Shown in pieces: positions 54,404 through 63,661 of a DNA stretch of 64,000 nt (positions are counted from its first letter, which is position 1; the number at the start of each line of letters is the position of its first letter). The notes beneath the pieces are model-generated. The model was not told where the DNA came from. It did not search any database and saw only the letters and a program-made list of their open reading frames with translations. Where the stretch lies: NCBI GenBank assembly GCA_902590535.1, contig CACIXF010000003.1:84018-148017 (forward strand), in the 5' to 3' direction. The stretch comes from an uncultured Pelagibacteraceae bacterium (GTDB lineage: Bacteria; Pseudomonadota; Alphaproteobacteria; Pelagibacterales; Pelagibacteraceae). The position numbers and the translations under genes were made by a program.

Positions 54404-55386
54404 TAGTTAAATCAAGCGATATACAAAAGATAGATATAAAAAAAAATAATTTACTACTTTTTTATGGAAAAAATGAGGGTCTTAAAAATCAAAGTATAGA
54501 ACATATATTAAAAAATATAAAAATAGAAATATCCAGCTTTGAGGAAAAAGAAATTTTGCTGGATATGGAAATATTTGTTGAAAATATTTTATCAAGGTCT
54601 CTTTTTGAAAAAGAAAAAGTAATTATAATTAAAAGGGCAACGGAAAAAATTTTAAAGTTTATAGAGGTAATTGTCTCAAAAAATTTACAAGATATATTTA
54701 TTATAATTCAATGCGATATGCTTGAAAAAAAATCCAAATTAAGATCTTATTTTGAGAAAGACAAAAAATATATATGCGTTGCTTTTTATCCAGATAATGA
54801 ACAAACACTATCAAAAATATCTTATACTTTTTTTAAAAATGAAAATATAGCAATTTCACAGGCTAATATTAATTCAATCATTAACAAATGTAATGGGGAC
54901 AGGGGAAGACTATTAAATGAGTTAAATAAAATAAAACTTTTTTCATTAAATGGTAAAAAACTAAATACTAAAAGTTTAGCCCAATTAGTTAGTTTAACAG
55001 AAGATCATAATATTTCAGATCTAATTGATAATTGTCTAGCAAAAAATCAAAAAAAAACTTTAGATATTTTAAATGAGAATAATTTTAGTAATGAAGATTG
55101 CATTTTAATAACCAGAGTATTTTTGAATAAATTAAAGAGAATTCTCAAGCTTTCAATTGAGTTTGAAAAAAATAATAATATAAATTTGACAATTTCTTCA
55201 GCAAAACCACCAATTTTTTGGAAAGATAAAGAGGTTACTAAACAGCAAATATATAAATGGAAGCCAAAAAAAATTAAAAATTTAATTTATGAGTTGAATA
55301 AAATTGAACTTAATATCAAGAAAAATTTAAATAATTCTTTAAATCTATTAACAGATTTTATATTAGAACAAACTTATATTAATTAA
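54400..55386 (+). CDS. holA: DNA polymerase III delta subunit
   Basis: Clamp-loader subunit that opens the DnaN ring. A 328-aa protein with FYGKNEGLKNQSIEHILKN at the N-terminus, a degenerate AAA+ fold, CNGDRGRLLNELNKIKLF in the middle and a helical C-terminal collar. The leuS-lptE-holA order is standard. Its stop shares TTAA with the convergent parB stop. Confidence 0.92.
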   Translation: MIVKSSDIQKIDIKKNNLLLFYGKNEGLKNQSIEHILKNIKIEISSFEEKEILLDMEIFVENILSRSLFEKEKVIIIKRATEKILKFIEVIVSKNLQDIFIIIQCDMLEKKSKLRSYFEKDKKYICVAFYPDNEQTLSKISYTFFKNENIAISQANINSIINKCNGDRGRLLNELNKIKLFSLNGKKLNTKSLAQLVSLTEDHNISDLIDNCLAKNQKKTLDILNENNFSNEDCILITRVFLNKLKRILKLSIEFEKNNNINLTISSAKPPIFWKDKEVTKQQIYKWKPKKIKNLIYELNKIELNIKKNLNNSLNLLTDFILEQTYIN

Positions 55387-56225
55387 TAATTAGATTTAAT
55401 TATATCTATAATTTTATTCAATTGTTCCAAATCTTTATATTCAAAACTTATTTTACCTTTGTTTCGTTTATTATTTTGAATATCTACGTTCAATCCAACT
55501 TTATTTGAAATAGATAACTCAAGAGCAATAATATTAGAATCTTTTACTTTATTAGATTTTATTTTTTTATTCTTAAAAATTTTAACAAAATTCTCTGCTT
55601 GTCTGACAGAGAGTTTTTTTTCTATAATTTTATTGGCTACAAAACTGGCATTATCGAGGCCAACTAAAATTTTAGCATGACCAGCAGTTAATTTTTGAGC
55701 TTCGACAAGCTTTATTACTTCCTTAGGTAGACTTAAGAGCCTCAAAGAATTAGCTATATAACTTCTGCTTTTTCCAATGAATTTAGATACTTTTTCTTGA
55801 TCATATGAAAATTCATCGATCAGGCGTTTGTACCCTTGAGCTTCTTCGAGTGGATTTAAGTCATGTCTTTGAACATTTTCTACTATAGCAAATTCTAAAG
55901 ATCTTAAATCATCTGCCTCTGTAATAACAACAGGTACATTGTGAAGACCAGCTCTTTGAGCAGCAAGCCATCTCCTTTCACCAGCTATAATCTCAAATTT
56001 AGATTTATCGTCATCTAATTTTCTAACAATTATTGGCTGTATCATGCCTCTTTCTTTAATTGAATTAGTTAAATCATCTAAACTTACTTCATCAAATATT
56101 TTTCTAGGTTGATATTTGTTAGGTATCAGATCACTTATAGACACTTGATTTTTTTGAGGCTCTACTTTTGTTTCACCAATTAATGAAGATAATCCTCTAC
56201 CTAGACCTTTTTTAATTTTATCCAT
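55383..56225 (-). CDS. parB: Chromosome-partitioning protein ParB
   Basis: CTP-dependent clamp that loads at parS and spreads, segregating the origin region. N-terminal KKGLGRGLSSLIGE (ParA-stimulating), then VSISDLIPNKYQPRKIFD, IAGERRWLAAQRAGL (CTP-binding ERR) and VENVQRHDLNPLEEAQGYKRL (box II), the helix-turn-helix with SRSYIANSLRLLSLP, and a C-terminal dimer domain. At 280 aa it is a normal length. It overlaps parA by one base. Its parS target lies inside rsmG. Confidence 0.97.
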   Translation of the reverse strand: MDKIKKGLGRGLSSLIGETKVEPQKNQVSISDLIPNKYQPRKIFDEVSLDDLTNSIKERGMIQPIIVRKLDDDKSKFEIIAGERRWLAAQRAGLHNVPVVITEADDLRSLEFAIVENVQRHDLNPLEEAQGYKRLIDEFSYDQEKVSKFIGKSRSYIANSLRLLSLPKEVIKLVEAQKLTAGHAKILVGLDNASFVANKIIEKKLSVRQAENFVKIFKNKKIKSNKVKDSNIIALELSISNKVGLNVDIQNNKRNKGKISFEYKDLEQLNKIIDIIKSNY

Positions 56226-57019
56226 TAAGCTGCACTACCAATCGTTGTCTCTTGACTAATAAATTCATCAGTAAAATTAAAATATGATTTACTACCAGGA
56301 CATGTCTTGTCATAAATTAGTACTGGCATTCCATGAGATGGTGCTTCTGACAATCTGACATTTCTTGGTATAACAGTTGAATAAACTTTTTCACTAAAAT
56401 AATCCCTGGCTTCCTTCTCTACTTGTGAAGACAGCTTATTTCTTTTGTCATACATAGTTAAAAGTATCCCTCTAATTTTTAAATCTGGGTTTAAACTTAC
56501 TTTTACTCTTTCAATTGTTTTCATAAGCTGAGTTAAACCCTCTAAAGCAAAAAATTCTGTTTGAAGAGGTACTAATAGTGAGTTTGAGCATACTAGTGCC
56601 ATTACTGTTAGCAAGCTCAAAGATGGCGGGCAGTCAATTAAGACATAGTCATAGGATCCTCTAGAATTGTTTAAATATGGGGTTAATTTGGACTTTAATA
56701 TAAATGCTCTATTACTATCATCAGCTGTCTCAACCTCCAATCCAGAAAGATCAACATTAGAATTAATAATATCTAAATTCTTGAACTGTGTTTTCTTAAT
56801 TACAGTCTCAATTTCTTTGGTTCCGTTCAATACACCATAAATTGTATCACTTGAATTACCCATATTTGATAATCCTAGTCCTGTTGTTGCATTTCCTTGT
56901 GGGTCTAGGTCGATTACTAGAATTTTTTTATTGAGTTGAGATAATCCAGCTGCAAGATTTATTACAGTAGTAGTTTTTCCTACCCCACCCTTTTGATTTA
57001 TAACAGAAATAATTTGCAT
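56225..57019 (-). CDS. parA: Chromosome-partitioning ATPase ParA
   Basis: Deviant-Walker ATPase that moves ParB-parS complexes. The P-loop is NQKGGVGKTTTVINLAAGL with the signature Lys; VLIDCPPSLSLLTV carries the Walker B Asp, and PRNVRLSEAPSHGMPV is conserved at the C-terminus. At 264 aa it is a normal chromosomal ParA. It sits between rsmG and parB in the conserved mnmG-rsmG-parA-parB order. Confidence 0.97.
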   Translation of the reverse strand: MQIISVINQKGGVGKTTTVINLAAGLSQLNKKILVIDLDPQGNATTGLGLSNMGNSSDTIYGVLNGTKEIETVIKKTQFKNLDIINSNVDLSGLEVETADDSNRAFILKSKLTPYLNNSRGSYDYVLIDCPPSLSLLTVMALVCSNSLLVPLQTEFFALEGLTQLMKTIERVKVSLNPDLKIRGILLTMYDKRNKLSSQVEKEARDYFSEKVYSTVIPRNVRLSEAPSHGMPVLIYDKTCPGSKSYFNFTDEFISQETTIGSAA

Positions 57020-57040
57020 TTAATAAATTTTATCATCCTT

Positions 57041-57685
57041 TTAATTTTTTTTTTTAATTTTTTTAATATTTATTAAAAATGAGTCTTCATTTGTTAAACT
57101 TTTCTTTTCTACATACTCCAGCTCCCAATTTTTTTTGGAATTTTCAAAAATTTTTTTTCCGCTCTTCCCCATAAAAAAAATTAAATTTTTATATTTTGAA
57201 AAATTTTCATATACTAATTCTAAAACTACTGGCATTGGTTTAAATGCTCTGGACATTATTGTTCCTGTTTCTAAATTTTTTATTTCAAAAATATTTTTTT
57301 GAAAAACTTTTGTGTTTAAATTTAATTTTTTTGAAACTTCCTTTAAAAAATGGCTTTTATGGTAACTTTTTTCATAAAGGTGCACATTCATATTATTTTT
57401 CATATTTTTTAGTATAATTGCCACGATTATACCTGGCATACCCCCTCCTGAACCTATATCTGTGGTTGTATTACTATTTAAGTCAACAAAATCAATAATT
57501 TGTGCAGAATCTATAATATGACGGTTAATTATAGCCTTTTTTGACGCTGTATTTTGGCTAATTATGTTGATTTTTTTATTTTTTTCAAGAATCATGGATA
57601 TATAGTTTTCAAAGTCCAAAAATGTTTCACGTGAAACATTTAAGTGATTGATTCTAGAATAAGAATTTAAAATTTCCTGATCCAT
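57041..57685 (-). CDS. rsmG: 16S rRNA (guanine527-N7)-methyltransferase RsmG
   Basis: SAM-dependent methyltransferase modifying G527 of 16S rRNA. The N-terminal NVSRETFLDF, SAM loop TDIGSGGGMPGIIVAI and RAFKPM blocks fit RsmG/GidB. At 214 aa it is a normal length. The codons for VSRETF form the parS palindrome, a well-known dual use. The C-terminus is lysine-rich and poorly conserved. It starts exactly at the mnmG stop (one-base overlap). Confidence 0.95.
   Translation of the reverse strand: MDQEILNSYSRINHLNVSRETFLDFENYISMILEKNKKINIISQNTASKKAIINRHIIDSAQIIDFVDLNSNTTTDIGSGGGMPGIIVAIILKNMKNNMNVHLYEKSYHKSHFLKEVSKKLNLNTKVFQKNIFEIKNLETGTIMSRAFKPMPVVLELVYENFSKYKNLIFFMGKSGKKIFENSKKNWELEYVEKKSLTNEDSFLINIKKIKKKN
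57621..57640. promoter_or_regulatory. parS centromere site inside rsmG
   Basis: TGTTTCACGTGAAACA (57623-57638) is a perfect 16-base palindrome identical to the parS consensus used by chromosomal ParB, and it extends to a 20-base palindrome (AATGTTTCACGTGAAACATT). It lies about 1.4 kb from parB, within the rsmG coding region. I found no second site in the window. Confidence 0.95.
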
Positions 57686-59556
57686 TAAGCTATATGCTTA
57701 ATAGACTTTCTTTTGACATGTGACAACAAAATATATACAGCAGCAGGAGTTATTCCATCAATTCTGAGAGCTTGACCCATTGTTTTTGGCTTTATTTCGT
57801 TAAACTTAGCTTTTACCTCATTTGATAAACCTGATAGTGAATCATAATTGATTTTATCAGGAATAATTAAGTTTTCATCTCTCTTAAATGCTAAAATATC
57901 AGCTTTTTGCTTCTTCAAATACCCTCTGTAATGAGCGTTAATTTCCACTTGTTCATCAATTTCTTTGCTAAAAAAAGGTATATCAGACCATATTTCCCTA
58001 ATTTTACTCATATTTACCCCTTTTTGAGTTAAAACTTCACTAGATGATCTCAATACTCCGTCTTTTGCTATTTTTATTCCAAATTTCTCAGCTTTAGATG
58101 GTGAAATCTTTGAATCTCTCATTTTTAAATTGATTTGACTTATTTTATCAAATTTACTCAAATACATGGCTTTTCTCTCATTACCGATTAAACCAATTTC
58201 TATTCCCTTTACAGTTAATCTTTGATCAGCATTATCAGATCTCAAACTCAATCGATATTCTGCTCTTGATGTAAACATACGATATGGCTCAGCTACTCCT
58301 TTTGTCACCAAATCATCTATCATTACTCCTATGTAAGCATCTGATCTATCAAGTATGAATGGTTCTAATTTTTTAACAGACAAAGCAGCATTTATTCCTG
58401 CTATAAGGCCTTGTGCAGCAGCTTCCTCATATCCTGTTGTTCCGTTAATTTGACCTGCAAGATAGAGGTTGCTTATCTTCTTAGTTTCAAGAGTTAGGAA
58501 TAGTTCACGTGGATCTATATAATCATATTCTATGGCATATCCTGGTCTTAGTATAGAAACATTCTCTAAACCATTGATATTATTACATATTTCTTGCTGT
58601 ACCTCGGCTGGAAGTGATGTTGATATACCATTTGGATAAATTGTATGATCATTTAGACCTTCTGGCTCTAAAAATATCTGGTGACGAACTTTATCTGCAA
58701 ATTTAACTATCTTATCTTCTATAGATGGACAATATCTTGGGCCTACCCCTTTTATGCTACCCGAGTACATAGCGCTCTTAGATAAATTCTTTTCTATAAT
58801 TTTATGAACCTTTTCATTTGTGTACGTCATTCGACAAGATATTTGTTTGTTTAAATTTTTTTTAGTTAAGAATGAAAAAAAATAAGGATCATCATCTGCG
58901 AATTGTTCTTCTAAGTTCTTAAAATTAATTGTCCTTGAATCTAACCTTGGTGGTGTTCCAGTTTTTAATCTTCCAATTTTAAAATTATATTTTGCTAATT
59001 GTTCACTCAAACCTTTTGAGGGTTTTTCATCATATCTTCCTGCAGGCGTTCTTTCATCACCTATATGTATCAAACCATTTAAAAAAGTCCCTGTTGTGAG
59101 TATTATCTTGTTAGATAGAACTTTCTTGCCTTCTTTAGTTATAAACCCACTTATAGAATTTTTATCAAAAATAAACTCTACTACAGGATCAGAAAAAATG
59201 CTTAAATTACAATAGTTTAGTAATTTTTCTTGCATATATTTACGATAAAGAGATCTATCTGATTGAGTTCTTGGTCCTCTGACTGCTGGCCCTCTACTTC
59301 TATTTAACAATCTAAATTGTATACCTGATTTGTCTGCTACATCTCCCATAACGCCATCAAGAGCATCTATTTCTCTGACCAAGTGACCTTTACCCAAACC
59401 ACCTATTGCAGGATTACATGACATCTCTCCAATAGTTTCTATGTTGTGAGTGAATAGGGCAGTGTTCACTCCTAGACGAGCCGATGCTGCTGCAGCTTCA
59501 CAACCTGCATGCCCACCACCTATTACAACTACATCAAACGACAAATCATTTTTCAT
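57685..59556 (-). CDS. mnmG: tRNA uridine 5-carboxymethylaminomethyl modification enzyme MnmG
   Basis: FAD protein that works with MnmE to modify the wobble uridine of tRNA. The dinucleotide loop is [20 protein letters not shown], and [34 protein letters not shown] and [18 protein letters not shown] are family signatures. At 623 aa it is a normal length. mnmE lies 117 bases upstream on the same strand. Confidence 0.97.
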   Translation of the reverse strand: MKNDLSFDVVVIGGGHAGCEAAAASARLGVNTALFTHNIETIGEMSCNPAIGGLGKGHLVREIDALDGVMGDVADKSGIQFRLLNRSRGPAVRGPRTQSDRSLYRKYMQEKLLNYCNLSIFSDPVVEFIFDKNSISGFITKEGKKVLSNKIILTTGTFLNGLIHIGDERTPAGRYDEKPSKGLSEQLAKYNFKIGRLKTGTPPRLDSRTINFKNLEEQFADDDPYFFSFLTKKNLNKQISCRMTYTNEKVHKIIEKNLSKSAMYSGSIKGVGPRYCPSIEDKIVKFADKVRHQIFLEPEGLNDHTIYPNGISTSLPAEVQQEICNNINGLENVSILRPGYAIEYDYIDPRELFLTLETKKISNLYLAGQINGTTGYEEAAAQGLIAGINAALSVKKLEPFILDRSDAYIGVMIDDLVTKGVAEPYRMFTSRAEYRLSLRSDNADQRLTVKGIEIGLIGNERKAMYLSKFDKISQINLKMRDSKISPSKAEKFGIKIAKDGVLRSSSEVLTQKGVNMSKIREIWSDIPFFSKEIDEQVEINAHYRGYLKKQKADILAFKRDENLIIPDKINYDSLSGLSNEVKAKFNEIKPKTMGQALRIDGITPAAVYILLSHVKRKSIKHIA

Positions 59557-59673
59557 ATCCCGAATTTATAGGTGATTATATATTTTACAAGGTGGGCTTA
59601 TTTTTTTGTAAATAAACTAATGTTATCAACGTTTTTAGGCAAAAAAACGCAAAAAAACCAGCAAACTGAAGTA
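59557..59673. other. mnmE-mnmG intergenic gap with a 10-base tandem repeat
   Basis: This 117-base gap has two tandem copies of GCAAAAAAAC (59639-59658) and a TTATCAACG at 59623-59631, which is a two-mismatch DnaA-box-like sequence. It contains no ORF. Proximity to mnmG, parAB and parS puts it near the likely origin region, but nothing here is strong enough to call an origin. Confidence 0.4.
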
Positions 59674-61005
59674 TTATTTACCGATACAAAAATCGTTGAA
59701 AATACTGCCTAATATCTCCTCAACATCAACTTTTCCAACAATCATGCCTAAATGTCTAGTAGCTAATCTTAAATCTTCAGCTGCTTTATCGAAATCTTCT
59801 ATTTCTTTTTTTTGATTAAAATTTTTTAAATGATTTAAACACTGTTGTAAATGTTGTCTGTGTCTTTCTCTGGTAATCAAAATATCATCACTTGAAATAA
59901 ATTTATTTTTTAAATTATTTTTTATTTTTAAAATTAATTCTTCGATGTTTTTATTTTCTTTAATTGAAATTAAAACGTGATTTGTTTTTTTTATTTCTAG
60001 ATCAATATTTTTTTCTAAAAGATCAGACTTATTTATAACTAAAATTGCATTTTCATCTAACAAACCTTTCAAAACATCAGTAAAATCAAGGCTTTTTGCA
60101 TCAACTACAACAAGCTTTAAATCTGCTTCTTCTGCTCTATTAAGGGATAATTTAATACCTTTCTTTTCTATCTCGTCTTTTGAGTCTCTTATTCCAGCTG
60201 TATCAGATATTATTACTGGATAACCATCTATATTGAGATGTGTTTCTATTACGTCTCTAGTTGTGCCAGCAATTTCGGAAACAATTGCTACATCTCGATT
60301 GGATAAATGATTCATCAAACTTGATTTACCAGCATTAGTTGGGCCTAGAATTGCAATCTTAAAACCTTCTCTAATTCTTTCTCCAACTTTTTGATCATTT
60401 AGTATTTTTTTAATTTTTTTTATTACCTCATCTAAACTGTTTCTAATTTCTTCTAAAATATTATTTGGCAAATCTTCATCAGGGAAATCAATTTTGGCCT
60501 CTATATGCGATAAAATTTTTAGAAGTTTTTCTCTAAGAAAATTAAATTGATCACCTGATTTTCCATTCATAATTTTAATTGCTTGTTGTCTTTGAATTTC
60601 AGTTTCTGAAGAAATTAAATCGGCAATACTTTCAGCTTTAAGCAAATTTATTTTTCCATTTTGAAATGCTAGTTTTGTAAATTCACCTGGCTCAGCTAAT
60701 CTACAATTTTCTATATTTGAAAGAGAGGAGTGCAGAGCGTCCACGACAGCTTTACTCCCATGAACTTGGATCTCAGCCATATCTTCGCCTGTATAGCTCT
60801 GAGGGCCCGGAAACCATAGTATTATACCTTCATCGATGACCTCAGAAGTGTTCATTTTATTGATTTTTCTTAACGTTGCTACCCTTGGCTTTGGAAGCCT
60901 CTTTCCAGTAAGTTTTTCTAAAATCTCAGAAGTTTTGCTACCTGAAATTCTTATAACAGCTATACCTGAAATACCAGGTCCTGATGATAAGGCATAAATA
61001 GTCAT
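59674..61005 (-). CDS. mnmE: tRNA modification GTPase MnmE
   Basis: G protein that partners MnmG in forming the (c)mnm5 group on wobble uridine. An N-terminal tetrahydrofolate-binding domain (IYALSSGPGISGIAVIRISG) is followed by a helical domain interrupted by the G domain (GPTNAGKSSLMN, DTAGIRDS, NKSD). The C-terminus ends CIGK, containing the conserved Cys. At 443 aa it is a normal length. It diverges from the sulfotransferase gene over 47 bases. Confidence 0.97.
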   Translation of the reverse strand: MTIYALSSGPGISGIAVIRISGSKTSEILEKLTGKRLPKPRVATLRKINKMNTSEVIDEGIILWFPGPQSYTGEDMAEIQVHGSKAVVDALHSSLSNIENCRLAEPGEFTKLAFQNGKINLLKAESIADLISSETEIQRQQAIKIMNGKSGDQFNFLREKLLKILSHIEAKIDFPDEDLPNNILEEIRNSLDEVIKKIKKILNDQKVGERIREGFKIAILGPTNAGKSSLMNHLSNRDVAIVSEIAGTTRDVIETHLNIDGYPVIISDTAGIRDSKDEIEKKGIKLSLNRAEEADLKLVVVDAKSLDFTDVLKGLLDENAILVINKSDLLEKNIDLEIKKTNHVLISIKENKNIEELILKIKNNLKNKFISSDDILITRERHRQHLQQCLNHLKNFNQKKEIEDFDKAAEDLRLATRHLGMIVGKVDVEEILGSIFNDFCIGK

Positions 61006-61052
61006 AAATAGTAATTATAGCTTTGTATTATTCTTAATTATATAATTTTTTA

Positions 61053-61886
61053 ATGATAATTTGGCTAGCCTCATATCCCAAAAGTGGCAATACATGGGTT
61101 AGGGTATTTTTAAATTCGTTATTTTACACTGATGACAACGAATCCGACATAAACAATTTATCAATTGGGCAATTCCCCAATAGGAAACATTTTAAAGATA
61201 TCGCAGTAAATATGGATGACATAAATGAATTTTCAAAACATTGTATTAATGCTCAATTAAAATTGAACTTATCAAACGAAACAATTTTTTTGAAAACACA
61301 TCATGCTTACTGGAAAAACGGGGATTATAAATTTACAGATACTCAAACTACTCTTGGTGTGATTTATATAGTTAGAGATCCAAGAAATGTTATTACATCA
61401 CTAAAAAACCATTATAATTTTAAAAATTATGATGACACCTTAAAATTTTTACTAGATGATAGGAAAGTAATTGGAACTAAAAATTCTGAAAAAGAAGTAG
61501 ATTTACCTCATATTATATCATCTTGGAAAAATCATTTTAATTCTTGGAAAAAAATGAATAAAAATTATCTGTTAATAAAATATGAAAATTTAATTAATTT
61601 TCCAGAGTTAGAATTTGAAAAAATTACAAAATATTTAGAGAATTTAATAAATAAAAAATTTGAAAGAAAAAAAATTTTAGATGCAATTAAAAAAAGTGAT
61701 TTTTATAATTTAAAAAAAAAAGAAAAATATAATGGGTTCATAGAGGCTCCAATTTCAATAGATCAACCTATATCATTTTTTAATATGGGCCCTAAAAATA
61801 ATTGGCGAAAATTAGTAGACAATAAGATATCCAAAAAAATAGAGAAAGAATTTAAAAAAGAAATGTTAGAATTAAATTATCTTTAA
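61053..61886 (+). CDS. Sulfotransferase-domain protein
   Basis: A 277-aa PAPS-dependent sulfotransferase fold. The 5'-phosphosulfate loop is ASYPKSGNTWVRVFLNSL near the N-terminus, and the 3'-phosphate site is IVRDPRNVITSLKNHY. A late GPKNNWRK resembles the final PAPS motif. KTHHAYW precedes the catalytic region. No signal peptide. It lies alone on the plus strand between mnmE and rho and is richer in Lys/Asn/Ile than its neighbours, so an inserted accessory gene is plausible. The acceptor substrate is unknown. Confidence 0.82.
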   Translation: MIIWLASYPKSGNTWVRVFLNSLFYTDDNESDINNLSIGQFPNRKHFKDIAVNMDDINEFSKHCINAQLKLNLSNETIFLKTHHAYWKNGDYKFTDTQTTLGVIYIVRDPRNVITSLKNHYNFKNYDDTLKFLLDDRKVIGTKNSEKEVDLPHIISSWKNHFNSWKKMNKNYLLIKYENLINFPELEFEKITKYLENLINKKFERKKILDAIKKSDFYNLKKKEKYNGFIEAPISIDQPISFFNMGPKNNWRKLVDNKISKKIEKEFKKEMLELNYL

Positions 61887-61887
61887 A

Positions 61888-63156
61888 TTATGCTGGTTTA
61901 TTCATTGAATTAAAAAACTCAGCATTGTTTTTAGTGTCTTTCAATTTCGAGTTTATAAACTCAATAGCATCCATAGTACCCATTGGTGCAATTATCCTTC
62001 TGAGCACGTTCATTTTTTGTAAATCATTTTTATCAAATAATAATTCTTCTCTTCTTGTTCCTGATTTTGTTATATCAATAGCTGGATAAATTCTCTTATC
62101 TGCAATTTTTCTATCTAGTATTGTTTCACTATTTCCAGTACCTTTAAATTCTTCAAAGATTACTTCATCCATTCTGCTTCCTGTATCAATTAAAGCTGTA
62201 GAAATAATCGTTAAAGAACCACCTTCTTCTATGTTTCTTGCTGCACCGAAAAATCTTTTTGGTCTCTGGAGTGCATTTGCGTCAACACCACCAGTTAAAA
62301 CTTTACCCGAACTAGGTATCACTGCATTGTAGGCTCTACCAAGTCTTGTTATAGAATCTAATAAAATGATAACATCTTTTTTATGTTCGGTTAATCTTTT
62401 TGCTTTTTCAATAACCATTTCAGCTACTGCTACGTGTCTTTGAGCTGGTTCATCAAAAGTAGAACTTATTACCTCACCTTTTACGGTTCTTTGCATATCT
62501 GTTACTTCCTCTGGACGTTCATCAATCAATAGCACCATAAGATAACATTCTGGGTAATTTTTAGCTATCGAGTTTGCTATGCTTTGTAATATCATTGTTT
62601 TTCCAGCTTTGGGTGGAGAAATTATTATAGATCTTTGTCCTTTGCCGATTGGACTAACTAAATCAATAAGTCTTGGTGTTAAATCTTGTTTTTTTTCAAC
62701 CTTTGTAGTTTCAACTTCCATCACCAATTGTTTATCTGGATATAAAGGTGTTAAATTATCAAACGCAATTTTGTGTCTTGCTTTTTCCGGTTCCTCAAAA
62801 TTTATCTTACTAACTTGTAATAATGCAAAATATCTTTCTCCTTCTTTAGGTGCTCTTACTGGTCCTTCAACAGTATCTCCGGTTCTTAAACCAAATTTTC
62901 TAATTTGACTTGGACTAACATATATATCATCTGGTCCTGGAAGATAATTTGACTCCATTGCCCTCAAAAAACCAAAGCCGTCTTGTAATAACTGCAAAAC
63001 ACCTACGCCAGTGATTTCTTCTTTTTCAGCAACTTTTTTAAGAATAGCAAAAAGTATTTCTTGTTTTCTTAATGTACTTGCGTTTTCTATACCAAGCTCT
63101 TCTGCTTGAGTAATAAGCTGTTCAGATGATTTTAATTTTAATTCTTGAATGTTCAT
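61888..63156 (-). CDS. rho: Transcription termination factor Rho
   Basis: Hexameric RNA-dependent helicase. It has the N-terminal RNA-binding domain (about 45-120, [15 protein letters not shown]), P-loop [17 protein letters not shown], Walker [17 protein letters not shown] and the Q- and R-loops ([32 protein letters not shown]). At 422 aa it is a normal length. hemJ and hemH lie upstream on the same strand. A 16-base palindrome occurs in its short leader. Confidence 0.98.
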   Translation of the reverse strand: MNIQELKLKSSEQLITQAEELGIENASTLRKQEILFAILKKVAEKEEITGVGVLQLLQDGFGFLRAMESNYLPGPDDIYVSPSQIRKFGLRTGDTVEGPVRAPKEGERYFALLQVSKINFEEPEKARHKIAFDNLTPLYPDKQLVMEVETTKVEKKQDLTPRLIDLVSPIGKGQRSIIISPPKAGKTMILQSIANSIAKNYPECYLMVLLIDERPEEVTDMQRTVKGEVISSTFDEPAQRHVAVAEMVIEKAKRLTEHKKDVIILLDSITRLGRAYNAVIPSSGKVLTGGVDANALQRPKRFFGAARNIEEGGSLTIISTALIDTGSRMDEVIFEEFKGTGNSETILDRKIADKRIYPAIDITKSGTRREELLFDKNDLQKMNVLRRIIAPMGTMDAIEFINSKLKDTKNNAEFFNSMNKPA

Positions 63157-63168
63157 GATTAATTTTAT

Positions 63169-63184
63169 TGATAAGGACTTATCA
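63169..63184. other. Inverted repeat in the rho leader
   Basis: TGATAAG (63169-63175) and CTTATCA (63178-63184) form a perfect 7-base inverted repeat with a 2-base centre, 12 bases upstream of the rho ATG. It could be a regulator site or part of a leader structure affecting rho expression, which is autoregulated in other bacteria. No T-run follows, so it is not a terminator. Confidence 0.5.
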
Positions 63185-63223
63185 GATAGTATTAATATAT
63201 ATACTACTTTTGTTATTTCAACC

Positions 63224-63658
63224 CTAGATTGGCTTAAAAATAGCTAAAAATACAACAATAATTAAGATAATTGTGGGTATTTCGTTAATAATTCTAAAAA
63301 ATTTTGCAGATCTTATGTTTGTAGAATTTTTTAGAGCAACAAGACATTTCCCTAGGTAATCATTGTAAGCTGATAACAAAATTATAAAAACAATTTTTAT
63401 CTGAAACCATAATTGAGAAAAAATATCTATTCCATTGAGATAAATTAATACTAATCCAAAAACCCAAGTAAAAATCATTGCGGGACGCATGATGTAATAA
63501 AACAACCTTCTTTCCATAACTTCAAAAATAACTGTTGTTTCTTTCTTCTCTTTATTTTCAACGTGGTAAACAAAAATTCTAGGAAGATACAAGAGACCAG
63601 CCATCCAAGAAATAACTGCAATCAAATGCAAAGATTTAAATAATAAATACGAATTCAT
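63224..63658 (-). CDS. hemJ: Protoporphyrinogen IX oxidase HemJ
   Basis: A 144-aa four-helix membrane protein that oxidises protoporphyrinogen IX to protoporphyrin IX. The N-terminal [24 protein letters not shown] contains the conserved His and the Trp-Met-Ala-Gly-Leu turn of the HemJ (UPF0093) family; [18 protein letters not shown] and [22 protein letters not shown] are further conserved helices. Next gene upstream is hemH, which inserts iron into HemJ's product, so the pair is functionally linked. The gap is three bases. Confidence 0.92.
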   Translation of the reverse strand: MNSYLLFKSLHLIAVISWMAGLLYLPRIFVYHVENKEKKETTVIFEVMERRLFYYIMRPAMIFTWVFGLVLIYLNGIDIFSQLWFQIKIVFIILLSAYNDYLGKCLVALKNSTNIRSAKFFRIINEIPTIILIIVVFLAIFKPI

Positions 63659-63661
63659 ATA

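Noticed and set aside
59557-59673. Replication origin in the mnmE-mnmG gap
   Set aside because: Only one poor DnaA-box-like sequence and a short A-rich tandem repeat; insufficient to claim an origin.
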